64,000 bases of DNA from Impatiens glandulifera (Eukaryota > Streptophyta > Magnoliopsida > Ericales > Balsaminaceae), in the NCBI RefSeq assembly GCF_907164915.1, contig NC_061864.1, positions 22,044,616 to 22,108,615 of the forward strand, written 5' to 3'. Below, piece by piece: positions 36,651 through 49,740 of the stretch. The first letter of the stretch is position 1. Each line of letters begins with the position of its first letter. Position numbers and translations under genes: made by a program. Under the pieces are notes generated by a model that saw only the letters and a list, made by a program, of their open reading frames with translations, was not told the DNA's origin and did no database searches.

Positions 36651-36937
36651 TTCTTCAACCCAATTCACCATCATTCTTAGATTCATTGAAAATTGATCAA
36701 AACCTAACAAGTGTTCCTTTTTGATGCTCCATAGATAGGATTTATAGACAAAAGAAAGGCAGATAATGTAGTTGAGAGTTTACATAAGCTAATTAATGTT
36801 TAGAGCATACTAGATTTGTAAGTCATGAAAAGCATACAACAATGTTCACCAAGTTTCTGAAGAAAGCAAAGGAAAAGCAGAGGTAAGAAAGAAAAGCAAT
36901 AGTGTGTTGTCTTCAAACATTACACCACCACCCAGAA

Positions 36938-39900
36938 TCACACAAATGACCAATTCACGAACATGAAACAGAGGCAATGAGGATTGTCGTCTTCATTCAG
37001 TACTTTCCAAGCTACAGCTCTCTCATATGAAATTGGCCTGCCCATGCTCGACAAACATATTCCTCCTTCAAGACAAGCATAACCCTGCACCAAAAATGGT
37101 CATTATTAAAACATGATCTCATATTTGAGTTTCAAAAGATTACTTAATTACCTGTTGCATTATTTGGGGGAACTCGGAACATAAAGTTTTTCTTCCATGA
37201 TCATCAAAGATTTTCTCTAGAGTTATGTCCTGAAGTGCAACCAAAGTTGTCTCGAGCATGTCCAAACCAGCTTGATTCGCAAAAGTAAATACAGGTAATG
37301 CCTGCAAGCAAACAAACAAACACACCCATAATATTAATAACTCACATCCACCACATAACCCACCATATTTTACTTCCAAATAATCAAGAGATGCACACCT
37401 TTGCCGAGCAGCATACAATAGCATCACAGTGATTCCAAACCATTTTCAGAGCCGAATCTTCTCCATCATCACCAGCATTTAGTAACTCAGCACCCAAATA
37501 GCACCTGCCAAGAGGGAGAGTAATAAATCTGATCACTAACATACTCAAATAAGAGCATATATACAAACAAATAAGAAAATATGACATGCTATGAATTCAG
37601 CAGCACAAGTGTAATACCTATAACTCTGGGAGATCCACTGGGCAAGAGTATTTGCTTCAGGGCTTCCCAACGGAGATCGAAGACCGCCAATGGAGCCATG
37701 GGATGGCGAAAGTGCTAATGCAACCCTTTGAACAGATGAAATAATGCTCCTCACATATTGCCTAGCCACAGAAGCAACGTGATCCTGCATGTGGCTTTCA
37801 AATGCAAATTGAAACGCTATAGTCATCACTGATCGCGTGCATCCTCCGCCAGTTGAATAGTTGTTGGACGTTTTATTTCCAGACCCGATCTCTAGGGAAG
37901 AAGCAAGATCGAGAGTACGATTTGGACTTGAGGATTCCTGTAGCTTATATTTTTAATTAAACAAGAAAAATACAAGGGATAGGCAGAGATGACTGAGGAT
38001 AATACTACTGAAACAAAGAAATTTAGAGAAGATGGATATTTCACCTTGGCAGGATCTAGAGGAATAATGCGAAAGCCTGATGGTAAAAGGGGTGCATCAT
38101 CGGCGAAAGAAGCATCAATGGGAGCAAAGAGGAGTTCAGAGCTAGTGCCAACTGCATTCTCATCCATTCCACTGCACAACTACAGTAAGAAAGAAGGAGA
38201 AGAAAATGAATAGGAATGAAGATGAGGTTTTAGGGAAACACAAACTAAACAATGAATGTACATATTAGTTTATGTACAAAAACCAGAAGATTCTCAGTGA
38301 GAATTCTAAGTTATGTCATCAAAGTGGCCTGTTTTGTTATCCACTGATCATGATTTTGAAAATTTTACATTTTTTATGTTGATGAAAAATCAAAATGATC
38401 TCAACAATAATCTCATCATGTGAAAAAATCTCTACCAAATAAAACAAATAATTACAATATAATTTGAGTCCTGATGTAAAAAATAATTTGTATATCAAAT
38501 GAAATTACGAAAATCATCCAAAAAAGAACATGATCCACAAAAAATTTGTACCAAACAGAAAAAGTAAAAATTAAATTACTTACATTTTTAGCCGTCAGTT
38601 TTTCAATTTTACTTTTGAAGGTTTTTCAACAGGATCATGACAAAATAACAACTTTCAAATAAGCTAAATTGTACTAGGAAGGGTCGTATGAGTTATTATC
38701 ATGGCTAACAACAAAATGCCACTGTAAATACTACTGAACATGAAACCAAAAGGGAAGGATGGTTTTAAGAAACAAAACTTACTTGCAAAAGAAACAAGTC
38801 TCTAGGCATCATTGCCTCTTCAGTACAATGGCCGATGCCATCCAACTTGATAACCTCCAACAGCTGAAAGTAACATCGTATTATGCAAGTTGACATTGTT
38901 CAAAATTAAATAAAACAATCACACAAAATTCATTGGATAACAGTTCTGATGACATGTCTTGCCTCTTCATGCTCAATAGTATGAGCCAATGGAAGTATAA
39001 CTTGATTCCCAAAACTTCCTACTCGTGTCCCAGGCAAGCTAGAAGGACCAAGTTTAACTGCTGCAACTGCATACGCATCAAAACTGTTGTCTGCCCATTC
39101 TGACCTGTGCTCCCTCAAAAATCTCAGAAGAATTGCAGGGGGGACATTCTGAAATAGAAATACACAATATGTTAGGTGAATAACAAAGGTTACAAACTTA
39201 TAGACTAGTACACAATAAAGCTTTGTTTCAATTCATAATGGTCATTCATGAGAATTTTTTGAGTTCCACTCAACCAATTCCTTGCCAAGATCATGTAAGG
39301 AAATAAAGGCTAAGGATATATAAACTGACCTGCAAAAGCATTGAAGCTCGTGCACACAAGACAGTATTGCTAACAGATTGAAATCCATTTGCAAATGTCA
39401 AATTTAAGCTCATCAATTTATCAGGAGTGGAATTCACAAGGATGGTAACATCATCTGTGCCATCATTTCCCATCACAGACCAACCTTCATCTGTGAACCC
39501 ATTAAGAGCCTCATTGAAACCCCTAAAAGAAATTACCTATTAGGTTATGGTTTGACATAATCATAAATCATAATGCAAATCATATTTAGAAGATGAAATT
39601 ACCTGCTCAACCTCTGGCTAAGTGCTCGCAGAGCCGCAGGTCTTCTGCTCCAATTGGTGGCATTTGATTGAGAAAGCTCCTCAGCTATCTGCCTCAACTG
39701 CCTCAAAGCCTGTATAAGTGTATATAGCTTTAACTACAAACGAAAAACTCTTGAGAGCAAGAAAAGTTCAAAACAATCAAAGCAGATGAAAAAAATTACC
39801 GCCATTGTTGTCTTTTGAGCAAGCATTGCAGATGACTCGTATAGTGGACGTAGAACTTCTGGCACACTCCATGCCTAACATTAAGTGTGTTTATTAAACT

Positions 39901-41614
39901 AGTTAAAAGAAGAAAAAGAGAATAAAAAGTGTGTTGCCTTTACCTCCAGATTCAAATGATCAACAACGTGAATCATTGACCCCCCTCCATCACAAGGCCT
40001 GATAAGATAGCCACTAGAAAGCATTTCTGCCCTAACAAAACTCTGAACAGGTGGCATATTTGGACCATTTTGGGTATTGTTAAGGGATCTTTCACAGACC
40101 TGAGAATTCAACCGTTCATTTCAGACACAACAAATAAAAGCTAGCTAACTATAGATTTCACGAGCATAACCCATTTGGAAACACTTTTGTTTATGTCTCT
40201 GTATTTAGATGTTTTTATATACAGAAAAAAAAAGGTGAAGTAACACTAACCACGAGACTTCCATCTTCCATAACAGATGTATAACGCAGCAACCAGAAAT
40301 CACGTGCAGGAGCCAAAGTTGTTGGCGCATAGAGCTACAAACATCAAGAGGATTTCAAGACTCCAGGTTTTTGCTAAATAAATTCATCCAGGCATACCTG
40401 CATGTAAAGCAACTCAATGGTTCCACCATTGGCAGTAGGAAGCACATTTAGAACATCCACTGCCCGACAATCACGATTCCATGATGGTCGGTCTTTGAGG
40501 ATTTCTGCAACCTGGAAATTGCAACAGACAATTATCTTCTACATTTAATAGATCACTATACAAGCAATTATTACCAAAAAAAATGTAATTAACAGAACTA
40601 ACTCACTCTTGTAGGCTCAAGGCCAACCAAGCCGCAAGCTCTGGCTGCCACACCAGTGCAACCATGAGAAATAGCAACGATTCCTATGGAATCCGGACCA
40701 GGCTGTCCAAATCAAAGTAACAATTTATTTATTTTTAAAATTAAGAAAATGTGGAACATTTAAAAATTTAACAGTTCCTTGCACTTATTAATTTTTCAGA
40801 CTTACCTTCATTCCAGGCATTTGGACCCACTCAACAGCGGTTCCAGTGGCCTTTGAAAGAAACTCTGCTAAAGTCTCCTCTGCAATGGACAAAAGCCTGA
40901 AAATACAGAAGAATGTGCCAAAATTACAAGCCACGAGATATGATAAAAAGAATCAAACCCACCAATATGCCCACTTACCCTGCAGGACTGGCATCCCTTG
41001 GCGGATGCTGAGGAGTTAAATGGTGTTGACCACTTGTCACCACTGAATCAGAACTTGCATCTTTGGAAGCAAGTGTCGCCTGCACCAACAAATGAATTTA
41101 ATCAAATTGAACTCACTTTGGATTTACAAATGAATCGATCTCACGTTTTGGGTATTTTGGCGAAAGTAGCCATTTTCATACACCAGCTGCGAAACTTGCT
41201 TCTGTAGCCTATCATTTTCTTCCATCAGAAGTTTGTTCATGGCAGTCAGCTTTCGATTAACACCTTGAAGCCGTGAAGCCTCTTTTCTCTGTTTCTCTCT
41301 GCATCTGAAATAACGAACACCCACAGTCAGACAGACTATTGTTTTATTAAATCTGTTAAGACATATTATATCTTAACTAAATCAAACTAGACAGACAGAC
41401 AGACCAACCTTCGATTCTGGAACCAAACTTTGATTTGCTTGGGCTCGATATGGGAGAGAATAGGACATTCACGAATGAGCTGCTGCCGGCGAATGGAACT
41501 AGGCTTAGGGCACTCATGATACAGTCTCTCAAGGGCTTCAACCTGCTCAGGCGTGTAACGAACATATTTACCATTATCCATCGCGATTTTAGCATCCTTG
41601 CAGGATAGTGCCAT
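36938..41614 (-). CDS. ATHB8: HD-ZIP III transcription factor, ATHB8 type
   Basis: Eighteen coding exons sum to 2,508 nt, or 835 aa, the usual HD-ZIP III length. Exons: 41409-41614, 41145-41304, 40979-41079, 40806-40896, 40607-40702, 40398-40511, 40251-40334, 39944-40099, 39800-39874, 39603-39709, 39330-39522, 38963-39148, 38783-38863, 38045-38179, 37618-37937, 37399-37504, 37152-37301, 36938-37084. The homeodomain is at about residues 14-74 ('KQIKVWFQNRR'), the leucine zipper at about 75-120, START from about 158 ('AEETLAEFLSKATG') and MEKHLA at the C-terminus, ending 'VNWSFV'. 'VVTSGQHHLTPQH' and 'SLNNTQNGP' match ATHB8 better than ATHB15, REV or PHB. These nuclear factors specify vascular and adaxial fate; ATHB8 marks preprocambial cells and is auxin-induced. 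The frame is intact. Start chosen: MALSCKD, as in ATHB15; an in-frame upstream ATG exists at 41746. Confidence 0.95.
40693..40816 (-). promoter_or_regulatory. miR166/165 target site, split by an intron
   Basis: The mRNA sequence CTGGAATGAAG (40816-40806, end of exon 4) joins CCTGGTCCGG (40702-40693, start of exon 5). Against miR166 the joined 21-nt site has two mismatches at the miRNA 3' end and a G:U at miRNA position 1. The site encodes the START-domain 'PGMKPGP' (about residues 183-189). It exists only after splicing, as in other HD-ZIP III genes. Confidence 0.95.
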
Positions 41615-42540
41615 AATCAAATCGATCTCCCCCAAAAGAACCTTTGAAGAACACACAAGCTCAAAGGGGAAAGTAAATTCTCTCTCTTTCTTTCTTTCTC
41701 TACCTGTCTCGGAGAAGGAATTGAAGCACTTAGCTGTGAACAACAACTTTCACCATCAAAAGCAGACAAATGAAGGAAGGTGTAAACAAGTATTAGATGA
41801 GAATGTCTCTACAGAATTTCATGCGTATAAAATATTCAGTGATCACGAAACGCAAGAAGATTTGAAGAAACCAATAACTTGTCAGCTGAGTCCCAATATG
41901 AAACACCAAGCACGATAACGTGCAAATCCTTCGATTTTCGAGCTTTGAGTCTAAAGAATTGTTTTTTTTTCTCAGATCGCAAATAAGAAAGAGAATCGAA
42001 TAGGCGTACTGTATTAGTTGATTCAAAGTGCCTTCTTCCTCACCAAGTTAGAAATGAAGATTTCACTTGCAGCTATAAATCAAAAACAGAATTTTCTCTT
42101 CATATTGACGGAGATTCATTCCTCTGCTACTTCATCATCACCATCATCATCGTTCAACTACATAACAGAGCTCCATTAGACAAAGCATAAGTACATACAT
42201 AACAATAACATAACCATAACCATAAGAGAGAGAAAGATTGAGATTACTGAGAAATAAGGAAAGTGAAAGAGAAGTAGATGCTACAGAAGAACCCTAGACA
42301 GGGGAGAGAGAAAGAGAGAGACTTTTTGTATTGGGTAAATTCATTTTTGTTGTTTGTGATGTTCGTTGTTGTGTCTTGCTTGGTTTGGATTTGCCATTTT
42401 CACTTTCCGTCCGGTTTAGAGCTTTCTCTTTCCCTCTCTACTGTACTCACCACAAACGAACTCTATTTCTTCTGGACCAAAATGCCCTTACGCGCCACTG
42501 TCACCTTTTTTTTCTTTCAAATTTTATATATCTTTATTTA
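41615..42540 (-). promoter_or_regulatory. 5' leader and core promoter of the HD-ZIP III gene
   Basis: The minus strand has a CT-rich leader (42,220-42,330) and a TATA-like tatataaaat at 42521-42530. A possible acceptor near 41,730 suggests a leader intron, common in HD-ZIP III genes. A 77-codon frame (42026-41793) and an in-frame upstream ATG (41746) lie in this leader. Transcription start and leader splicing are inferred. Confidence 0.5.
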
Positions 42541-43016
42541 TTTAAGTTATGTGAATTATTGAGGTGAGAAATTGGGGTAATAGTTCATTATTGTTGTGTC
42601 CGTATTTGGACTTGTTCAGTTTACCTTGTTTGAATCACCTTTAAAGCTTTAAATTATGTTTTTATTATTTATTAATATTATTAAATCATATATAAATTTA
42701 ATTTGAATCAAATTATTTAAATAAAGTATTAATTTAACCAAGGAAGTTGATGATAAAAGCTTTAATTATATGATTAAATTATTAGTTGTAATAAAAATCT
42801 AAAAAAGTGCCATCACTGCCTTTGTCCTTTTCCTACCCAAATAAACACGGTCTAAAAGTATTTTTTTTCTTCTCATAACCTTTTAAAGCTTGTTAGCTAT
42901 AACTTGTGTTACTTTTTTTTTTCAAACAAGAAAATATTGATTACTAATATTTAATTACCGAATTTCTATTATGATTCACATTTTTATAAAGTTGGATATT
43001 TTGTAAATCAAATAAA
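42541..43016. other. AT-rich spacer, nothing recognised
   Basis: Upstream flank of the HD-ZIP III gene. No genes or clear elements. Confidence 0.5.
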
Positions 43017-43315
43017 AAAATATGAAAATAGTTAACTTGTATCAAAATATGATATAAAAGCACAACTCAATTGGACGAGGGAGACGACAAAGATATTAGA
43101 CAACCGCGACAAAACTTTAATCACGATGTTTCATTCGCATGCATGAGAAGAATATGACATTGAACAAGTTCAAAAATATAAAAAGAGTCCAAAGTCATGG
43201 ATGAAAATAAAAAATTTCAATTTCAATAGCACCAGAAATTTTAAATTTTTGATGTATTGAACTATAAATGTGTGGTTGTTGACTATTTTTCTTATTTCTA
43301 AACCTTTTTTATGAC

Positions 43316-43368
<53 letters not shown>

Positions 43369-44130
43369 TTTTAATAATTTTAAAAAGATAAATATTTATT
43401 AATTTAATTATATATATATAATAAAATATTAAGATATTTTATTAATAAAAAACTAAAAAAAGAGAATACTGGTTTAAAATTTTGTATTTATTAATTAAAA
43501 TATCAAATCATTTAATAAATAAAACTGAAAAATAAAGATTTGTATTAGTTATATTTTTAGTTGATATTTAAAATACAAAACTAAATAGAGATAAATTCCT
43601 ATGTGTTATATTTGTATGGTAAAATGTATAATCCTAACTAATTAAATTCACAAATCTAGAGAGTTCGAGAGATCTGATTAGTGTTGAATTGTATGAGTTT
43701 ATGAACAGGTTCTTGGATGAGAGAATTGCTAATGAATAATAATTTTTTTTTATTGATTCACATTAATATAAAAATGGATTTTTATGAGAAATTAAATAAA
43801 TATGGAAATAGTTGTTATAAATTAATCAACATATGTCCAAATAGGAAATAAAAACACAACTCAATTGCACAAGACTACACGGATATAAGATATTGAACAA
43901 CCCGCAACAAAACCTTAATTCACGATGCTTCATTCGAATGCATTGAAAGAATATGTCGATGATGAACAAGTTCGTATTATTGAAAAGATAAACAAATATA
44001 TGGTAAAAGTCTAATAGTTACAAAAGAAAAGCTTTTAAATTTGTTAGCACGATGTACCAAAATTTTGATTTTTTTATATATTGAACTGAAAATTGTGTCG
44101 TGAACTATTTTCTTATTTATTTGTTGCTCA
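43017..44130 (+). repeat. Diverged direct duplication flanking a TA microsatellite
   Basis: Sequence at about 43,017-43,310 recurs at about 43,798-44,125. Both contain 'cacaactcaattg', 'cacgatg(t/c)ttcattcg', 'gaatatg' and 'tattgaact'. Between them is a (TA)n run at about 43,319-43,367. The direct-repeat pair could be the ends of a small decayed element, but I saw no primer-binding site or coding sequence. Confidence 0.6.
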
Positions 44131-47100
44131 CAAACATTTAGTGATTTTTTAACAATTTTTGAATTACTTTTAAATAATTTATGACAAATAATATAATAAT
44201 TTGTACTAAATTGTTTTTATGAGATTCAGACTTTATTTGTAATATTCACAAATAAATAAATTGATAAAATAAATTTATCTTTTTAATAAAAAATAACTCA
44301 AATAAATTATAATATTATTTCATTGCCGCAATCAACCAACACACATGCAAGTGTCCAATATGAATGTCCAATAAACACATATTCTTAAACAAAATATAAT
44401 CTTTAACTAAATATTTAAAATTATTTATACATATACTCCAAATAACAAATAAATAATATGTAATTTGTTTATTTTTAAATATAGGATGCTAGTTGACCCC
44501 ATAACTCTGACACTAACATTTAAGGCGTTTTAAGTGGGAATCGAAATAATATCTTTATCTTATTTAATATGTAAACGAAAATTATGATTATAGTCAATTT
44601 GTGATGCTATTCATACACTACATAATTAGTTAATAAAAAGGAATAGAATGGATACAGAATTTAGGAGGATAAGAAATTAGTTGTTAACAAAAGAAGGAAG
44701 GAGTGAAATTGTGTAACACTTATTTTAAAAGTATAATAATAATAATAAACTTGTCATATAAGAGTAAAATTGTTAGGTATGATTACAAAGAAGTTTGAAC
44801 AAGAACATTAAATTGGCAGTCTAAAGTTTCCATTTAATTTATACCGTCGTACATACAAATATAGCCCCTATGTATTGGCCTTTAGTTCTATAGGTGGGGG
44901 CTACGTTCATCATAATATTTTGTATTCTTCATGCATCTTAATTATCTATATATATTATATTATCATATTTTTGCATCAAAAGATAATATTATGAATACGG
45001 TTAATTATTAGTTCAGTTTTAAAGTTTGGAGAGAATGAATTTTTTTTCTCTGCCCTCTAAGATTGGAGGTCTTTTTCTCTCTTATTTTTTCATTCAAATT
45101 TAAATTTGTAATTATATTTTATTCAATGTGATATTATGTTTAATTGGATTGAATTTATCGTTTTATATTTTTATAATATAAAAAAATATTTTTAGACATT
45201 TGTGGATAGTTTATTGCTTAATCATTTGATTGATTGTGTGTTGTGATGATATTGTTGATTTTAAGTTATTTTTTATTTTTCTAGTAAAAATAATTAAATC
45301 CAAGGTCTTGTTCGGATTGGGGTTTTTGAAAAAACTTAAAGAGGGAAAAAAATATTGATTGGTGATGATTTTGAGGAGGTGATGATTATTTTTGGTAAAA
45401 ATACTTAAAGAGTATTGATATATATGAATAAAATAAATCATAATAATTTAAAATAGAGGGTATTTTAGTATTTTGGTTAATGAAATAAGTGATGTAATTG
45501 TTGAGAAATGATTGATTAGAAAATTAATTTGGGGTAGGTTTTTAAAAAACCCAAAGAGAACAAGACCCAACCTCTTATCCCCTTCTAAAATTTATTTGAA
45601 AAAAACTCATTTAATTGTTTTACCTAGTATCTAGCAGTAGCTTTACTGTTGATCGTGTCACCTTTCAGTAATATAGCAATTCAAAATGTTAGCTTTTAAC
45701 TAGAAATTTGTAAAACAGACTGCCTCTTTTGGTTGGTTTTCTTTAGGGAATCATTTTAATTATTCATTTTTAAAATTTTTATTGCATCACTTTTCTTATA
45801 ATTATCAAATTATTTATTTTATAAATTAAATTACTAAAATATTCCTACTTTATTTTTATTAAATTTAAATATTATAGAATAATTTTTAATAATTAAAGTG
45901 ATTAAAAACATAGATAACTATTTTTTTAATCAAAACAATGTTTGTTTACAACACTTAAGGGCGGATCCAAGTACAAAACTGCCCGGGCTATAGTCGACAA
46001 TAACGTCATAGTCGACAATAACGTCGCTAATGATGATTTCTCGTCGCTAAAATGTACCAGTGACAGTAAACTTTATTTATTTTGTTTGTTATTTGATATA
46101 TTATTATCAAATTAGTCCGAATAATTTTTTTGATTGAATTAGACCAGGTATATTTCAAATTCTGGTTTCGCAGTTAAGAACACTCCAAAAATATCAATAA
46201 AAAAACTCATAATGTAATACTATAATAATGATGAATTATTAATACTATTTATTATATATAAATTGATATACAATAGTAAAAATGATGATTATAATTTTTT
46301 AACTATTATTATTTATTATAAGTGATGATGAAATAATAATCATATTATCAAAAAGATAAAAGCTAAAATACATGCATGTATACATCAGTACATGTATGTA
46401 TGAAGACTATAATGCCTAAATCTATATATATAATATCTTTACTTTTTAAAATACAAAAGTATGTATAACAAGTATCTACATATATATTATTATATTATAA
46501 ATTCATATTAAAAAATAGCATTTTTATCTATAGGTTCTTAGGAGGAAATATATGGAAGAAAAAAATGTTTTTGCTATAAGACCTATATATATATATTATA
46601 AATCATTGTTAAATTAACATTAATTTTTAGTATATCTCAATCAATAATTATCAATCTAGAAAGTGATTTTCATTTTTGTGGTTTTATTATTTGATAGAGA
46701 TTCACATTATTATAGTTTTAAATATGGCTTGGTTTGAATATATGATAATTATGATTCATCATGTTAATTGGTTGGAATTCACAATTTTTTAACTTGATTT
46801 TAAAGTTAATATGTTATTGCCCTTGTTGGTTGTACATATTATTATAATTAGTTATTTGTTTTTTAATAAAATGATGAAATTCTAAAAAAGAAATGAGACA
46901 ATAACAAAATCATCCCATAAAAGGAGAGAGATGTCACATTTAAACACCAACATCCACCTTACAAATCTTAAAACTCTAAAACAATATAGGAGACTAAAAA
47001 ATCGGGGAATTCTAAGATTTTACAACGTCTTATTTGTAACATCGTCTTTCCGCTCATTTTCAAACTTACATTTTTTAGCCCTCGACTTGACTCTTAACGT

Positions 47101-49670
47101 ATTTCTAAGAAGCTCCCACGTTATATGCGATGACTAAATATTTATTTCGGTCTTAGACATTTGTGCAACCCGCCTCATATTTATTTTTCGTTCTCAGAAA
47201 TCTCTACGATAAAAGTGTTTTGGTAATGACAAAATGACTTTGTTCAGAAAATCCAGGATCCATGATGCAGGATCGCAACAACATTAAGACAGAACATCAG
47301 ATGCAAAATCATATCATATGCACATGTTATTTGTTCTATCCATGAATTTATATGACTTTATTAAAAAAATATATTTATTTTTATTATGGCCATGCACGTT
47401 TTATTATTATAATGTAATATATAACTAGCTAGGAATATGTATTATTATAAAAAAAATTGATTTGCAATATATTCAAATCACAGGCATAAGTTTAATTTTT
47501 ATTAAATACAATTTAAGTTGAAATGAGGTTTATAATTATAGGAGGGAAATAGTTTTTAAATTGAAAAAAATGATACTGAAATATTGTTTTCAATTTCACA
47601 TGCAATGAAATAAAGAGTTTAAAACCCATATTAATCCGCTTTAAAATATAAGGATCATTATTTGGTATGTCTTATTATTATTATTTTTTTTTCTATGAAC
47701 TCTTGTTTTCTTTTAGTAATTGTCAATATTTTATAAATCACATTAAAAGAAAACAAATAACATGTATCCCAACAAAATGAAAAAACATCCAAATGGAAAA
47801 TAGGAGTATTAAAATAATTTTTTTAACGAGGAATATCATTTTAGATCAAAAGTTATAGTATTTAAAACAGAAATACAAATAACGTATAGAAAAGAAAAAG
47901 AGTGATAAAAAAAGCTACAAACATAATAAAAATAACAAGAATTTTATATCAATGAGTAATGACACTATCATCGCCTCTCACACTTGAATTTACCCGAAAA
48001 ACATTGAGCAAATTAAAAAAGTGTTACTATATTATGATATGGTTATTAGAAAAATTATAAAAATGCCTATGACTTTGTATTCATCCTAACTTCCTTAGTT
48101 GGATGTCATTTATTATCGAAAATGTATACTTTTCCAAAACCAAACAATTTGCCCATATTAAAGTCGAGCATCTTAGACATAAAACGCATATTATCTATCA
48201 TCCAGTGAGATTCAAAATGTTCTGCCCAAATGAACCCTAACTAGAGTAGTGAAAATTGAACTCATTGATTCTTCTAGCCAAATGGTAATGGAATATGAAA
48301 CAATTGTTCTTAAGACACATGCTAATATTCAAGTTATTCAAGATTCCCATATATAAAATATGGATGTATCATTTGAAGATATTAAATCTCCCACCAAAAC
48401 TAATGAAGCAAAATGTGTGCAGCCCTTAAACATTTCATCGGTCACATGATATCCCATCCAAAAAATTAACATTTTGGATGAAATTTATTCTACAATAATC
48501 TCATCATTGTCCTCTCTTCATATCATCACATCCTTGTGACTAGCCTTACTTCTCCTATACTTAGTATGCAAAAAGGCCAAATAAGTGCTGATCATGAACA
48601 CACATGGATGGCTTATTTGATCTTGAGTTTATTTAGAATATTTTTCAAAAACTTTTGTTTAATAAATAAAAAATTATTTAAAATTTGTTTAAGACAAACA
48701 ATTGAAATATATTTTTATATTTAAAATTGAAATTATAATGTATTTTGATATTGTTTTTTTTTTGTTAAATTATTATATATCTAAAAACAATATAAAAGAT
48801 AAAAGTCTTATAGATCTCAACTCTGGATAATGTGATAGAAAATTTATATAAAAAATAAATAAAACAGTTCTAGATGCTAAATTTGATAAATAAATAAAAA
48901 TACTCAAAACTCATATTTTTATTTTATTTATTTTCAATTATTAAATATTTAATTTATTAATTAAAATATTTGTATTTTTATAAAATTTAAATACAAAAAT
49001 ATTATAATAATTCAACAAAATAAAAACTCAAATAAATTTTTTTTTAATTAAATAAAAATTTATGTGAAAATTGATTAAAAAATTCTCAAATAACCAATAT
49101 AAAATAAGTTCTAAAAGGTAGCTGATTATGAATTAAAAGTTTCATAATAATGACTTGGATGTTATTTAAAGAAAAATAAATTGATATGATTAATTCAAAA
49201 CATTGATAAAACATAAATATTGTTTTATATTTAATATTTAATGAAAAAAATATGAATAATTTGATATTTTATTAAAATAATAAATATAAAATTGAAAATA
49301 GAGAGAGGTGGTAGGGGCAAAAGAGGAAGAAAAAAATGGTGGAAATATGGAGAGAGATTGCGTGCGTCATACATAGAACCGGCAGTAGAGGACATCATCA
49401 TGAGGGTTTTGCATGCGGGTCTCGATTTCATTTATTTACTCTATTTTTATAATTAATATTTTACTATTTTATTTTATTTTTTAATATTTTTATTTTTCCT
49501 AAAGCACACATTTGTCTCATTTATTTATTTATTCTTCCAGCTTTTTTTATTCCTAAAATAAATATTATATTTAATATATATATTATTATTATTATTTTAC
49601 TAGAAGAATGGGTCTTGAATCCATCATTACCATACCCACCCGTATATTTGGCGTCTACATCACATGCTCT
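44131..49670. other. Long non-coding AT-rich stretch
   Basis: No gene is recognised. At about 45,955-46,060, 'aagggcggatcca' followed by 'gcccgggctatagtc' resembles the terminal part of hAT-like elements, with 'atagtcgacaataacgtc' duplicated just after. A stretch at 48,110-48,640 looks coding-like in places but is full of stops and matches no family I know. Open frames at 45211-45441, 46931-47137 and 48536-48724 are unsupported. Confidence 0.45.
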
Positions 49671-49680
49671 CTCTCTCAAG

Positions 49681-49740
49681 ATGACGTGACACGTATACTG
49701 CTTACGTGGATGCTGCATGTGGGTCCATTCTGATGACGTG
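49681..49740. promoter_or_regulatory. Cluster of four ACGT-core elements
   Basis: ACGT cores lie at 49684, 49691, 49704 and 49736, in contexts such as 'tgacgtgac', 'ttacgtgg' and 'tgacgtgt', which resemble bZIP-binding ABRE/G-box-like sites. No gene is identified next to it, so its role is unknown. Confidence 0.3.

Noticed and set aside
48110..48640. Degraded coding sequence
   Set aside because: Partly protein-like when translated, but with many stops and no recognisable motif.
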